A stretch of DNA of 47,125 bases from Aquificota bacterium (GTDB lineage: Bacteria > Aquificota > Aquificia > Aquificales > Aquificaceae), in the NCBI GenBank assembly GCA_013154375.1, contig JAADCR010000001.1:1-47125 (forward strand), read 5' to 3'. A model generated the notes under the pieces. The model was not told where the DNA came from. It was given only the letters and a program-made list of their open reading frames with translations, and ran no database searches. Both the position numbers and the translations under genes were made by a program. Positions 1 through 7,940 of this stretch are shown here, piece after piece; position 1 is the first letter of the stretch, and every line of letters begins with the position of its first letter.

Positions 1-30
1 CTAAGTCATAATTTATGACCTAAGGCTTTT

Positions 31-63
31 AAACGCGCCGGAGGCGCGTCGCGTTTTTATTTT
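31..63 (+). terminator. Putative intrinsic terminator of an upstream gene
   Basis: A 7-bp GC-rich stem (ACGCGCC at 33-39 paired with GGCGCGT at 43-49, loop GGA) is followed by a T-rich run at 54-63. An alternative stem pairs AAACGCG (31-37) with CGCGTTT (50-56). The T-run follows the stem on the plus strand, so it would end a plus-strand transcript entering from the left. It sits only about 10 bp before the next start codon, so it could also attenuate that gene. No gene upstream is visible in the window. Confidence 0.5.
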
Positions 64-72
64 TAAAGAATT

Positions 73-1050
73 ATGGAAGAGAAGTTCGTAGGGACGGTTC
101 TGGGTGCGGCTATAGGGGATGCTCTGGGTAAGGCGGTGGAAGACGTTCCGGGTCAGGAGGTGTTTGAGTTTTACGGCGGGAGGATAGAGGACTTTCAGCC
201 TCCTCACCCGTCGAGCCCGGCTTACGGTCAGCTTCCGGAGGAGACCTCGGACGAGACGACGCCTTTTAGGCTTCTGCTTGAGAGTCTCGTTGAGAAGAAG
301 CGCTTAGACGTGAAGGACTACCTCGAGAGGCTGCTTAAGTGGCTCGAGAGGGAAGAGACGCACCGCTACCCGGACCCGGCGCTCGTTGCCGCGCTTAACT
401 ACCTTGCGCGCGGCGTAGACCCGTCGAGCGTGGGTTTAACCTCTTCTTCTATAGAAGGCGCTTTAAGGAGCGTCGCTTTGGGGCTTTTCCACTACTACAA
501 CCCGGCGCTTGCCGCCGAAGGGGCTAAAGTGGTCTCGATGCTTACGCACCGTAGCCCCGAGGTAAAGGACGCGAGCGCCCTTCTGGCGGCACTAATTGCG
601 CACCTGCTTCGCGAGGACTTTTACTTAGAGAACTTCTCCGAGCGGCTCAGGCTTATAGAGACGCTTAAGCAGTATCTGGAGCGCGACAAGCACAAGAAGG
701 CTTTAGACGCGGTGGCCGAGCTGCTTCAGGAAGGGGCAGACCTCGAGGAGGCCATCTTACGCTTGGGAAACGGCTCTTACGCTTTTGAGGCCCTACCGCT
801 GGCGCTGTTTGTATTCCTCTCGCGCGTAGGTGAGCCGGCGCAGGCTCTCTTTGACGCGGTTAACGCTTACGGCGAGTTCGGCGGAGATACGGACGCGCTG
901 GGCTTTTTAGTAGGCTCTATGGTGGGCGCTTACTACGGCGAAGAAGCCCTGCCTCAGCACCTTAAGGAGCGCGTAGAGGACGCCGAGAAGCTCCGCGAGC
1001 TGGCGCTAAAGCTCCACGAGGTGGCCTCTTCTCAGGCTCCTAATACCTAA
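73..1050 (+). CDS. ADP-ribosylglycohydrolase-fold protein
   Basis: 325 aa, matching the all-helical ADP-ribosyl-glycohydrolase (ARH/DraG) family, which removes ADP-ribose from proteins or small molecules using a two-metal site. Family signatures are visible at both ends: GAAIGDALG at residues 11-19 and GGDTDALGFLVGSMVGAYYG at 270-289, where D272 and D274 would be metal ligands. The usual early DDT metal motif appears as D60-E61-T62, a conservative change. H159 in the THR segment fits the middle of the fold. ATG at 73 is the first usable start because an in-frame TAA lies at 64-66. There is no Shine-Dalgarno sequence and a T/A-rich patch (58-66) sits just upstream. The gene stands alone and its 3' end overlaps fabH on the other strand by 11 bp. 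No partner ADP-ribosyltransferase is visible, so the substrate is unknown. Confidence 0.85.
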   Translation: MEEKFVGTVLGAAIGDALGKAVEDVPGQEVFEFYGGRIEDFQPPHPSSPAYGQLPEETSDETTPFRLLLESLVEKKRLDVKDYLERLLKWLEREETHRYPDPALVAALNYLARGVDPSSVGLTSSSIEGALRSVALGLFHYYNPALAAEGAKVVSMLTHRSPEVKDASALLAALIAHLLREDFYLENFSERLRLIETLKQYLERDKHKKALDAVAELLQEGADLEEAILRLGNGSYAFEALPLALFVFLSRVGEPAQALFDAVNAYGEFGGDTDALGFLVGSMVGAYYGEEALPQHLKERVEDAEKLRELALKLHEVASSQAPNT

Positions 1051-1963
1051 GGAGCGAAGCGCCCCAAGTAAGGCCGCCCCCCATGGCGGTCATAAGAACG
1101 AGGTCGCCCCGCTTTAGCCTCCCTTTCTTTATGGCCTCGTGCAGGGCTATAGGTATAGAGGCGGCGGAGGTGTTGCCGTAGCGGTCCACGTTGACGAACA
1201 CCTTCTCTTCCGGCAGGTTCAGCTTCTCGGCTAAGGCTTTTATAATGCGCAGGTTGGCCTGATGCGGGACCACTAAGCTAAGCTCCTCAGGCTTTACGCC
1301 CACCTCGGCGAGCACCTCCTGACAGGCTTTAGCCATGCTCCTTACGGCCTGCTTAAAGAGCTCTCTGCCTTTCATTTTTATAAAGCCGCACTTCTCGGCG
1401 TAGAGCAGCTCCTCGAGCGAGCCGTCGGCGTACATCTTCGACGAGAGGACTTCCCCGCCGCCGTCGCCCAGCACCGCCGCCCCTGCTCCGTCGCCGAAAA
1501 GTACGCAGGTGCTCCGGTCCGTCCAGTCTACGGCCTCCGAGAGCTTCTCCGAGCCTACCACGAGCACCTTTTTAGCCTTTCCGGACTTTATAAAGGCGTC
1601 CGCGAGGTCGAGCGCGTACAGAAAGCCGCTGCAGGCCGCAGAGACGTCAAAGGCGTAAACGCCTTTAGCCCCCAGCCGTGCCTGCAGGAGGCAGGCCGTC
1701 GCGGGGAAGCGTTTCTCGGGCGTCAGCGTGGCGAGGATTATCAGGTCCAGCTCTCCCGGCTTCACGCCAGCGTTCTTTAAGGCCTCTTTAGAGGCCTCGT
1801 AAGCCATGTCCACCACCGACTCTTTCTCGGCAATGCGCCGCTCCCGTATGCCCGTCCGCTCCCTAATCCACTCGTCGGAGGTGTCGACCATCTTCTCCAG
1901 CTCTTCGTTCGTCAGCACCTTAGACGGCAAGTACGCTCCCGTACCCAGCAGCGTCGTCCCCAT
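1040..1963 (-). CDS. fabH: 3-oxoacyl-ACP synthase III (FabH)
   Basis: 307 aa, normal family length. FabH condenses acetyl-CoA with malonyl-ACP to start each fatty acid chain, in the cytoplasm. The full catalytic triad is visible: Cys111 in DVSAACSGF, His234 in PHQANLRI and Asn264 in GNTSAASIP. The C-terminal GGGLTWGASLLRY is the family's closing motif. It is the last gene of yceD-rpmF-plsX-fabH, a classic order. The plsX stop codon is immediately followed by this ATG with no bases between, so translation is probably coupled. Its 3' end converges on and overlaps the ADP-ribosylglycohydrolase gene by 11 bp. No other fatty-acid genes follow in the window. Confidence 0.97.
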   Translation of the reverse strand: MGTTLLGTGAYLPSKVLTNEELEKMVDTSDEWIRERTGIRERRIAEKESVVDMAYEASKEALKNAGVKPGELDLIILATLTPEKRFPATACLLQARLGAKGVYAFDVSAACSGFLYALDLADAFIKSGKAKKVLVVGSEKLSEAVDWTDRSTCVLFGDGAGAAVLGDGGGEVLSSKMYADGSLEELLYAEKCGFIKMKGRELFKQAVRSMAKACQEVLAEVGVKPEELSLVVPHQANLRIIKALAEKLNLPEEKVFVNVDRYGNTSAASIPIALHEAIKKGRLKRGDLVLMTAMGGGLTWGASLLRY

Positions 1964-2977
1964 CTACACCCTTGCCTCTTGCGGGATGAGCTCTTTCAGG
2001 TTTTTTACCAAAGTGTCGTTAAAGTTCGTGTGCAGAAACTCGCCCGCCACGCGGACGGCGTTTTTTATGGCCTTTGCGTTGGCGCGCCCGTGCGTAATTA
2101 TTACGGGCTTTTTGGCGCCCAGCAGCGGTATGCCGCCGTACTCGGTAAAGTCGGCCTTACGGCGGAAGTTGTTAAGCGCCGGCATCATCAACAGAGCCCC
2201 CAGCCTCGCCAGCCAGCTTTTTTTAATCTCTTCTTTTATCATGTGAAGCACCGCCATGCCTAAGCTCTCGCTCGCCTTAAGTATTACGTTACCCACGAAC
2301 CCGTCGCAGACGATAACGTCGAAGTTTCCCGAGTAGATGTCGCGCCCCTCAGCGTTCCCTAAAAAGTTCAGCTTCGTCTGCTTCAGAAGCGGGTAGGTCT
2401 CCTTCACCAGCTCGTTACCCTTACCCTCCTCCTCACCTATAGAGAGTATCCCCACGCGCGGGTTTTTTATCCCGAGCAGGCTCTCCGCGTAGGTGTGGCC
2501 CATAACCGCAAACTGTACGAGGTGCTTAGGCTTACAGTCCACGTTGGCACCCACGTCTATAAGCACAGTCTTGCCCTTAGGGTTAGGTAGGGCCACGCCT
2601 ATGGCCGGCCGCTCCACCTCGTTCTCGGCCCCCACCACGAACTTACCCACCGCCAGCACCGCACCCGTGTTTCCCGCCGAGACGAGCCCTTCCGCTTTAC
2701 CTTCCCTTACGAGCTTTGCCGCCACGAAGAGCGAAGAGTCTTTCCTCTTCAGCACCACCGAGGGGGGCTCGTTCATGGCAACGGTCTCGGGCGCGTGGAC
2801 TACTTCTAAAAGCGGCTCGTTTAACGCCTTCTCTTCTTTTAAGACGCGCTTTATCTGCTCCTCGTCACCTACGAGGAGGATGCGGTAGCCCAGCTCGCGG
2901 GCGGCCAAAACGCAGCCCTTTACAATCTCACGGGGGGCGTAGTCACCCCCCATGCAGTCGACGGCTATGGTGAGCAT
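1964..2977 (-). CDS. plsX: Phosphate acyltransferase PlsX
   Basis: 337 aa, normal length. PlsX makes acyl-phosphate from acyl-ACP, the donor used by PlsY for the first acylation of glycerol-3-phosphate, so it links fatty acid synthesis to membrane lipid. The N-terminal DCMGGDYAP (residues 7-15) and the SAGNTGAVLAVG segment near residue 100 are typical. The start codon overlaps the rpmF stop by one base (TAATG). The gene lies between rpmF and fabH in the widespread operon that couples ribosome assembly to lipid synthesis. Confidence 0.97.
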   Translation of the reverse strand: MLTIAVDCMGGDYAPREIVKGCVLAARELGYRILLVGDEEQIKRVLKEEKALNEPLLEVVHAPETVAMNEPPSVVLKRKDSSLFVAAKLVREGKAEGLVSAGNTGAVLAVGKFVVGAENEVERPAIGVALPNPKGKTVLIDVGANVDCKPKHLVQFAVMGHTYAESLLGIKNPRVGILSIGEEEGKGNELVKETYPLLKQTKLNFLGNAEGRDIYSGNFDVIVCDGFVGNVILKASESLGMAVLHMIKEEIKKSWLARLGALLMMPALNNFRRKADFTEYGGIPLLGAKKPVIITHGRANAKAIKNAVRVAGEFLHTNFNDTLVKNLKELIPQEARV

Positions 2978-3168
2978 TACTCGGCGTCTATTACCGCCCG
3001 CTTACGGTAAGTGCCGCAGTAAGGGCAGACGCGGTGGGGCAGAATCTTCTCTCCGCACTCGGGACAGGTAACTAACGAAGGGAGGCTCCTTTTAAACTTG
3101 TTAAAGAAGTTCTGGGCGCGGCGACGGTTCCTCCTCCACTTAGAGGTTCTCGACTTCGGGACCGCCAT
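2977..3168 (-). CDS. rpmF: Ribosomal protein bL32
   Basis: 63 aa, a standard bL32 of the large ribosomal subunit. It starts MAVPKSRTSKWRRNRRRA, the conserved bL32 head, and contains a complete zinc ribbon: C35-x2-C38 and C48-x2-C51. It is therefore the zinc-requiring (4-Cys) form rather than the zinc-free paralogue. Both ends overlap their neighbours by a single base (TAATG with yceD upstream and with plsX downstream), indicating tight translational coupling across the operon. Confidence 0.97.
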   Translation of the reverse strand: MAVPKSRTSKWRRNRRRAQNFFNKFKRSLPSLVTCPECGEKILPHRVCPYCGTYRKRAVIDAE

Positions 3169-3671
3169 TACTTACCTCCTTTCTCGTGTAACAAGTCTTT
3201 AAGTATATCAAAAGAGCCGCTTCTCTTTTCCTCCGTCTCGTAGCCCGGTATGCCCCTGCAGTCGGGCTTACAGAGCGGTTTCATAGGCAGACTGAGGAGA
3301 ATCTCTTCCCTTACGAGCTCCGCAAGGTCTACCTTGTCGGGCTCCTCCATAAACGAGACCTCGAGCTCCTTGGGTTTTAACATAAACACCCCTTCTTCCT
3401 GAGGCACGTTCTGGAGAAGCTTCGTCTTCTCGTGCGAGAAGTCCTTCTCGTAAACCTCCAGACAGCGGCTGCACTCGAGCTCCACCGTCCCTTCTACCTT
3501 AACCTTCATCTTGTAGCCTTCCTTGTCCTTGGTTACGTGAACGCTCACCTTTACGGGCTTTTTAAGCTCGCCCACCTCGGGCGGGAGCTTAACCTCTTCG
3601 GGCTTAAGCGTGTAAGTGCCTTTAAACTCGTCGGATATCTTAAAAATCTCTTTTAAGTCGAGGACGGGCAT
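3168..3671 (-). CDS. yceD: YceD family protein (DUF177)
   Basis: 167 aa, DUF177/YceD family, which almost always precedes rpmF and has been linked to accumulation of 23S rRNA. Two Cys pairs are visible: C67-x2-C70 (ECSRC) and C134-x3-C138 (CKPDC), the latter in the family's conserved C-terminal segment before GIPGYE. These may bind a metal. It is the first gene of the operon. A good ribosome binding site, GAGGT, lies about 7 bases before the ATG. The 48-bp gap to holA holds the divergent promoters. Confidence 0.85.
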   Translation of the reverse strand: MPVLDLKEIFKISDEFKGTYTLKPEEVKLPPEVGELKKPVKVSVHVTKDKEGYKMKVKVEGTVELECSRCLEVYEKDFSHEKTKLLQNVPQEEGVFMLKPKELEVSFMEEPDKVDLAELVREEILLSLPMKPLCKPDCRGIPGYETEEKRSGSFDILKDLLHEKGGK

Positions 3672-3719
3672 GGTTACTACCTCGCGGAGGCGTTTAAGTA
3701 GTATTAAATTAATTTAACC
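3672..3719. promoter_or_regulatory. Divergent promoter region, yceD operon / holA
   Basis: This 48-bp gap has an AT-rich core at about 3702-3717 offering -10-like hexamers in both directions, for example TAAATT at 3705-3710 toward holA, ending 9 bases before its GTG. On the minus strand the yceD leader carries GAGGT as a ribosome binding site. No clear -35 is seen for either side. Confidence 0.45.
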
Positions 3720-4718
3720 GTGGAGCTGTCAATATTCCAGCTCCAGAAGGAGCTCGAGAAGGAAGGCCTAAAGCACGACCGGCTCGTTCTTCACGGCGAC
3801 GAGCCGTACCTTATAAAAAACTTCCTGAACAAGCTCTCCGAGAAAGCCGGAGGCTTAAAGGTTCTCTGGGGCGACGAGATTGACGAAGAAGAGCTAACGA
3901 CCGCCCTGTCGGGCGGTAGTCTTTTTAGTGCTAAACCCTTACCCGTAGTTCTAAAAAACCCCGAGCCGTTTTTTAAGCGCTTCGTGCGGAAAAAGAAAGC
4001 GCGCGAGAGCTTCCTCAAGCGCCTCTCAACCTTTAAAACGCCCCTGCTTATCGTCTTCGACCGTAAGCTCACGCCCCAAGACCTCTCCTCCGAGCCTTAC
4101 AAAAGCCTACTGAGCTCGTTTACCTTAGTCTCGGCTCCCAAGCTCTCTAAAGACAAGGTTAAAGCCCTCGTCGTTAAGCGCCTCTCGCGCGAAGGCGTAA
4201 AGCTGCCGCCTAAGCTGCTTAACCTCCTTCTCGAGCGCACGGGCTACGACCTGACGCAGCTTAGGCAGGAGATAGACAAGCTCGTGGCTTACGCCAGAGA
4301 AGGCGGCAAGCTCGACGAAGAGGCGCTCGAGCGTCTGCTCTTTCCCGTAACCGAAGAAAGCTCGCCCTTCGAGCTGGCCGACGCCTTCTTCACCAAAGAC
4401 TACGCAAAGACCCTAAGGCTGTACGAAGAGCTTCTCAGGCTCGGCTATCACCCTCTGCAGCTGCAGAAGCTACTTACGAGCTACCTGCTTAGGCTGCTCG
4501 TTCTGGCCGAGGAGGGGCCCGACAAAGCCGCCGAGCTGGGCGTCAAAAACCCCTTCCTGAAGCACAAGCTTCTTAGCTACCTTAAAAAGCTCTCTAAGGA
4601 CGAGCTGAAGCTGCTTCTCGAGCGCTTCTGGAGGGCAGACTTAGAGCAGAAGCTTTACCTCCGCCCTCCCGAAGAGAGCCTCCGCGAGCTTTTTCAAGAG
4701 CTTCTTTTAAGCTCTTAA
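3720..4718 (+). CDS. holA: DNA polymerase III subunit delta
   Basis: 332 aa, close to the usual HolA length. The delta subunit opens the beta clamp and belongs to the clamp-loader complex of the replisome. Recognisable features are the N-terminal LVLHGDEPYLI followed by the GSLFSAKPLPVVL segment, and the C-terminal helical part with GYHPLQLQKLLTSYLLRLLVL. The start is GTG at 3720 with no Shine-Dalgarno sequence. Its last 125 bp are also coding on the other strand for the DUF3108 protein, the largest overlap in the window. The holA C-terminus looks normal, so holA is probably the older frame. Confidence 0.9.
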   Translation: MELSIFQLQKELEKEGLKHDRLVLHGDEPYLIKNFLNKLSEKAGGLKVLWGDEIDEEELTTALSGGSLFSAKPLPVVLKNPEPFFKRFVRKKKARESFLKRLSTFKTPLLIVFDRKLTPQDLSSEPYKSLLSSFTLVSAPKLSKDKVKALVVKRLSREGVKLPPKLLNLLLERTGYDLTQLRQEIDKLVAYAREGGKLDEEALERLLFPVTEESSPFELADAFFTKDYAKTLRLYEELLRLGYHPLQLQKLLTSYLLRLLVLAEEGPDKAAELGVKNPFLKHKLLSYLKKLSKDELKLLLERFWRADLEQKLYLRPPEESLRELFQELLLSS

Positions 4719-5421
4719 GCAGCGTCTCGTCACCCTCAAGCGCGTCTATCCAGACGTTAGCGCTGCCTATAACGAACGAGACCTTAAGCCTTACCGGCAG
4801 CCGCGTCTCCTCGTCTATCCAGACGAGCCACGAGCCTTTAGGCTTTAAAAGCCCTTCCGTCTTGACAAAAGGCTTAACTTCTACCTTTAAGGTCTTCCAC
4901 TCTCTTCCCATCCGCTCGAGCGTCTCCCTGCCCACGACGCGGTAAACCACGCGCTGCTCCAGCCCGTCGTAGAAAAACCTTATCTCCCGCTCCCGCTCGT
5001 CGGCCGTCAGGTACAGAAGAACGCCCGCTAAAAACGGGTCCACGGGGGAGCTTACGCGGAGCGTCCCCTTTTTAACTTTCTCTTTACCGTTCTCTACTAC
5101 CCTTATCTCGTAGTACACCTCGTTGCCTTTAAAGGCGTAGCGGTGGAGCTTCTCGTACTTGGGCGTCTTTATCCGGGCTAAAAAGCGCTCGGAGGTAAAG
5201 CTGAGTGAGGCCACGGCCTCGCTCTCGAGCCTGAGCTTCTTAACTACGGCGCCTATAAACGAGCTTTTGGTCCAGCCGCTCATAAAGAGCTTACCGTCTT
5301 TTACGGCGTAAGTGGTACACGAGTAGCCGACGGGGAAGAGCAGGTAGTAGCCCTTCTGACAGAACTTAAGCTCTTTCCCGTAGACGAGCGAGAGTAGCAC
5401 CAGCAGTAGCAGCAGCCTCAT
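4594..5421 (-). CDS. DUF3108-type periplasmic protein
   Basis: 275 aa. An N-terminal signal peptide (hydrophobic MRLLLLLVLLSLVYG) is followed by a predicted beta-rich domain. The segment LLKPKGSWLVWIDEETRLPV near residue 200 resembles DUF3108 proteins, periplasmic or outer-membrane-associated proteins of unknown role. The last 40 or so residues are low-complexity, rich in Ser, Ala, Gly and Arg. They are encoded opposite the end of holA, so this tail was probably acquired by loss of an earlier stop codon. The ATG overlaps the pilB stop by 4 bp (ATGA), placing it in the panB-pilB operon. A role in pilus or envelope assembly is possible only by context. Confidence 0.7.
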   Translation of the reverse strand: MRLLLLLVLLSLVYGKELKFCQKGYYLLFPVGYSCTTYAVKDGKLFMSGWTKSSFIGAVVKKLRLESEAVASLSFTSERFLARIKTPKYEKLHRYAFKGNEVYYEIRVVENGKEKVKKGTLRVSSPVDPFLAGVLLYLTADEREREIRFFYDGLEQRVVYRVVGRETLERMGREWKTLKVEVKPFVKTEGLLKPKGSWLVWIDEETRLPVRLKVSFVIGSANVWIDALEGDETLLKSLKEALEKARGGSLREGGGKASALSLPSRSAREAASARP

Positions 5422-7115
5422 ACCGCCAGCACCCGGTTCACTTCCTCGAGCGAGGTTATGCCCTTTTTAACCTTTATAAGCCCGTCTTCGTAGAGCGTCC
5501 GCATGCCTTTCTTACGGGCCTCGCGTCTAATCTCGTCGTGGTTAGCGCCGCGGACTATAAGCGTTCTTAACTCGTCGTCTATCTCGAGTATCTCGTGGAC
5601 GGCGGTCCGGCCTTTGTAGCCGGTGAAGTTGCAGTACTCGCAGCCGCCTTCTTTAGCTTTGTAAACTTTTATCTCTTCGTCCTTCTCGGCGAGGCCCAGC
5701 TGCTTGGCTATGTCGGGCGGGAGCGTCGTCTCTTGTTTACACTTGGGGCAGAGCTTTCTTATAAGACGCTGCGCCACGACCATAACGAGCGAGCTGCCTA
5801 CCAAGAAAGGCTCGACGCCCATGTCTACGAGGCGCGTCACCGTAGAGGGTGCGTCGTTGGCGTGTACCGTGGAGAAGACGAGGTGGCCCGTCAGGGAAGC
5901 CCTTATGGCTATCTCGGCCGTCTCGGTGTCTCTTATCTCACCCACGAGGATGATGTCGGGGTCTTGACGGAGGAAGGCCCTTAGCACCTCGGCAAAGGTT
6001 AGGCCTATCCGCTCGTTTACCTGCACTTGGTTTATACCCGGTATGGATACCTCCACGGGGTCCTCTACGGTCATGATGTTAACGTCGGGGGTGTTACGCT
6101 CCATAAGCGAGGCGTAGAGCGTCGTCGTCTTACCCGAGCCCGTAGGGCCCGAGACGAGTATCATACCCCACGGCTTCCATATAGCCTTTCTGTACTTAAG
6201 CAGGTCGTCCGGCTCGAACCCGAGGTCCTCGAGCTTAACCTTTAGGTACTTCTCGGCTTCCTGTATACGCATAACCACCTTCTCGCCGTAAACCGTGGGG
6301 ACGGTGCTCACGCGGAGGTCTATCTTCTTCTTCTGGACCGTAACGCGTATCCGGCCGTCTTGGGGCTTACGCCGCTCGGATATGTCCATGTTTGCCAGTA
6401 TCTTTATCCGCGCCACGAGCGAGTCTTTTACGCTAGCCGGGAACTCCTTAAAGGGTCTTAAGACGCCGTCTATCCGGAACCTGACCTGCACTTTCTTCTC
6501 GAGCGGCTCCACGTGTATGTCCGAGGCGTCGCGTCTAACCGCTTCGTAGATAATGAGATTCGTAAGTCTTACTATGGGTGCCGCGTCTACGCTCGAGATG
6601 ACCTCCTCTATCGAGACCTCTTCGTCCACCTCCTCTATTGTTATCTCCTCCTCGGGAATCTCCTCTAGCACCTCTTGGACTTTAGGAAACAGCTCCTCCA
6701 GCGCGCGGTTTATCGCCGAAGGCGGGGCGTAAAAGGGTACCACGGGCATCTTGGTTATAAACCTCAGCTCGTTTATAAGGTCTTGGTTAAGCGGGTCAAA
6801 GGTGTATATAAAAAGCCTACCTTTGTCTACTTTAAAGGGTATAACTTTGTACCGCTCTATAAGCTCGCGCGAGAGGACGTTTAGCACCTCCGCGGGTATA
6901 GACTTAACGTCTATCTCCTCGACCACGCGCGAGGGCATCTGCTCTTTAAAAAAACGCGTGATGTCTTCCTCGGTAAGCACGCCCAGCCTTATAAGCGCCT
7001 CTATGGGGTCTTCTTTCTCGTTCAGCTGCCCGACGATGCTCTGGACGTCTTTCTCTTTTATGTAGCCCGTACGGGCTAAAAGAAACAGCAAGCGGTACAC
7101 CCTCTCGCTATCCAT
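5418..7115 (-). CDS. pilB: Type IV pilus / type II secretion assembly ATPase (PilB/GspE)
   Basis: 565 aa, normal length. This hexameric ATPase sits at the inner membrane and drives pilin polymerisation or type II secretion. Order: N-terminal GspE/MshEN domain (about 1-150), an acidic linker (about 150-172), then the ATPase with Walker A GPTGSGKT at 323-330, an Asp box around EDPVE, Walker B DPDIILVGEIRD from 385, and His box TGHLVFSTVHAND. A zinc site follows (C456-x2-C459 and C492-x2-C495). The zinc site and linker favour PilB/GspE over the retraction ATPase PilT. It overlaps panB upstream by 8 bp and the DUF3108 gene downstream by 4 bp. No other pilus gene is in the window. Confidence 0.93.
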   Translation of the reverse strand: MDSERVYRLLFLLARTGYIKEKDVQSIVGQLNEKEDPIEALIRLGVLTEEDITRFFKEQMPSRVVEEIDVKSIPAEVLNVLSRELIERYKVIPFKVDKGRLFIYTFDPLNQDLINELRFITKMPVVPFYAPPSAINRALEELFPKVQEVLEEIPEEEITIEEVDEEVSIEEVISSVDAAPIVRLTNLIIYEAVRRDASDIHVEPLEKKVQVRFRIDGVLRPFKEFPASVKDSLVARIKILANMDISERRKPQDGRIRVTVQKKKIDLRVSTVPTVYGEKVVMRIQEAEKYLKVKLEDLGFEPDDLLKYRKAIWKPWGMILVSGPTGSGKTTTLYASLMERNTPDVNIMTVEDPVEVSIPGINQVQVNERIGLTFAEVLRAFLRQDPDIILVGEIRDTETAEIAIRASLTGHLVFSTVHANDAPSTVTRLVDMGVEPFLVGSSLVMVVAQRLIRKLCPKCKQETTLPPDIAKQLGLAEKDEEIKVYKAKEGGCEYCNFTGYKGRTAVHEILEIDDELRTLIVRGANHDEIRREARKKGMRTLYEDGLIKVKKGITSLEEVNRVLAV

Positions 7116-7905
7116 AGCTCTCCTCCTCGGACGGGAAGCTCCCCCTCTCGACTTCCATTTTAAAGCGCTTCAGCGCTTCCCTTATCAGCTTCCCGCCTTC
7201 TAAGAACCGCCTTACGAACTTAGGCTTAAAGTCTTCGAAAAGACCCAGTAGGTCGTGGAAGACGAGCACCTGACCGTCGACGAACCTGCCGGCTCCTATG
7301 CCTATAACCAGACACGAGGCGCTCTCGGAAAGCTCGCGCGCCAGCTCCGAGGGGACGCTCTCGAGCACTATCATAAAAGCGCCCGCTTCCTCGAGCGCCT
7401 TAAAGTCTTCTCTGAGTTTTTTAGCCTCTTCTTCCGTCCGGCCTACCACCCGCGGCCGTCCGGTAAGGTGTATGCTCTGGGGCCTAAAGCCGAGGTGGCC
7501 CACCACGGGTACGCCCGCGAGCGTGAGCCTCTCTACTAAAGGTGCCAGCTCTTTACCGCCTTCGAGCTTTACCGCCTCGGCGCCCGACTCTTTAATAACG
7601 CGGCCGCAGTTCTCGAGCGCCTTCTCGAGCGAGACCTGATAGCTCATAAAGGGCATGTCGGCTATAACGAAGGCGCGCTTAGCCCCCCTGCGGACGCAGC
7701 GGGCGTGATAGATAATCTCGTCCAGCGTAACCGAGAGGGTGTTCTCCTCGCCTTTTACGACGGTGGCAAGCGAGTCGCCTACGAGGATGCAGTCTACGCC
7801 CGCCTCGTCGCAGAGCTTGGCGCTCCAGTAGTCGTAAGTTGAGACCATAGTAATCTTCTCGCCTCTGGCTTTCTTCTTAAAGAGGCTCTCTACGGTCGTC
7901 TTCAT
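7108..7905 (-). CDS. panB: 3-methyl-2-oxobutanoate hydroxymethyltransferase
   Basis: 265 aa, normal length. PanB transfers a one-carbon unit from methylene-tetrahydrofolate to ketoisovalerate, giving ketopantoate, the first committed step of pantothenate and CoA synthesis. Conserved segments: VGDSLATVVKG (Asp44, metal ligand), ADMPFMSYQ, KLEGG, PVVGHLGFRPQS, IGIGAG and QVLVFHDLLG. It is the promoter-proximal gene of panB-pilB-DUF3108. A TATATA box ends 7 bases before the ATG, so the mRNA may be leaderless. The pairing with pilB is metabolically odd and probably reflects compaction. Confidence 0.96.
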   Translation of the reverse strand: MKTTVESLFKKKARGEKITMVSTYDYWSAKLCDEAGVDCILVGDSLATVVKGEENTLSVTLDEIIYHARCVRRGAKRAFVIADMPFMSYQVSLEKALENCGRVIKESGAEAVKLEGGKELAPLVERLTLAGVPVVGHLGFRPQSIHLTGRPRVVGRTEEEAKKLREDFKALEEAGAFMIVLESVPSELARELSESASCLVIGIGAGRFVDGQVLVFHDLLGLFEDFKPKFVRRFLEGGKLIREALKRFKMEVERGSFPSEEESYG

Positions 7906-7940
7906 GCCGGTCTATATATATTGGTTATAATTCAGTGAAC
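7906..7940. promoter_or_regulatory. Divergent promoters, panB / yjbQ
   Basis: The plus strand has a perfect TATAAT at 7926-7931, 9 bases before the yjbQ ATG at 7941. The minus strand has TATATA at 7918-7913, ending 7 bases before the panB ATG. Both imply transcripts beginning at or within a few bases of the start codon. No good -35 is seen; any -35 would fall inside the opposite gene. Confidence 0.6.

Noticed and set aside
3720-3722. Possible misassigned start of holA because it is GTG without a ribosome binding site
   Set aside because: No earlier in-frame start exists and the N-terminus matches HolA; a leaderless GTG fits the general pattern.
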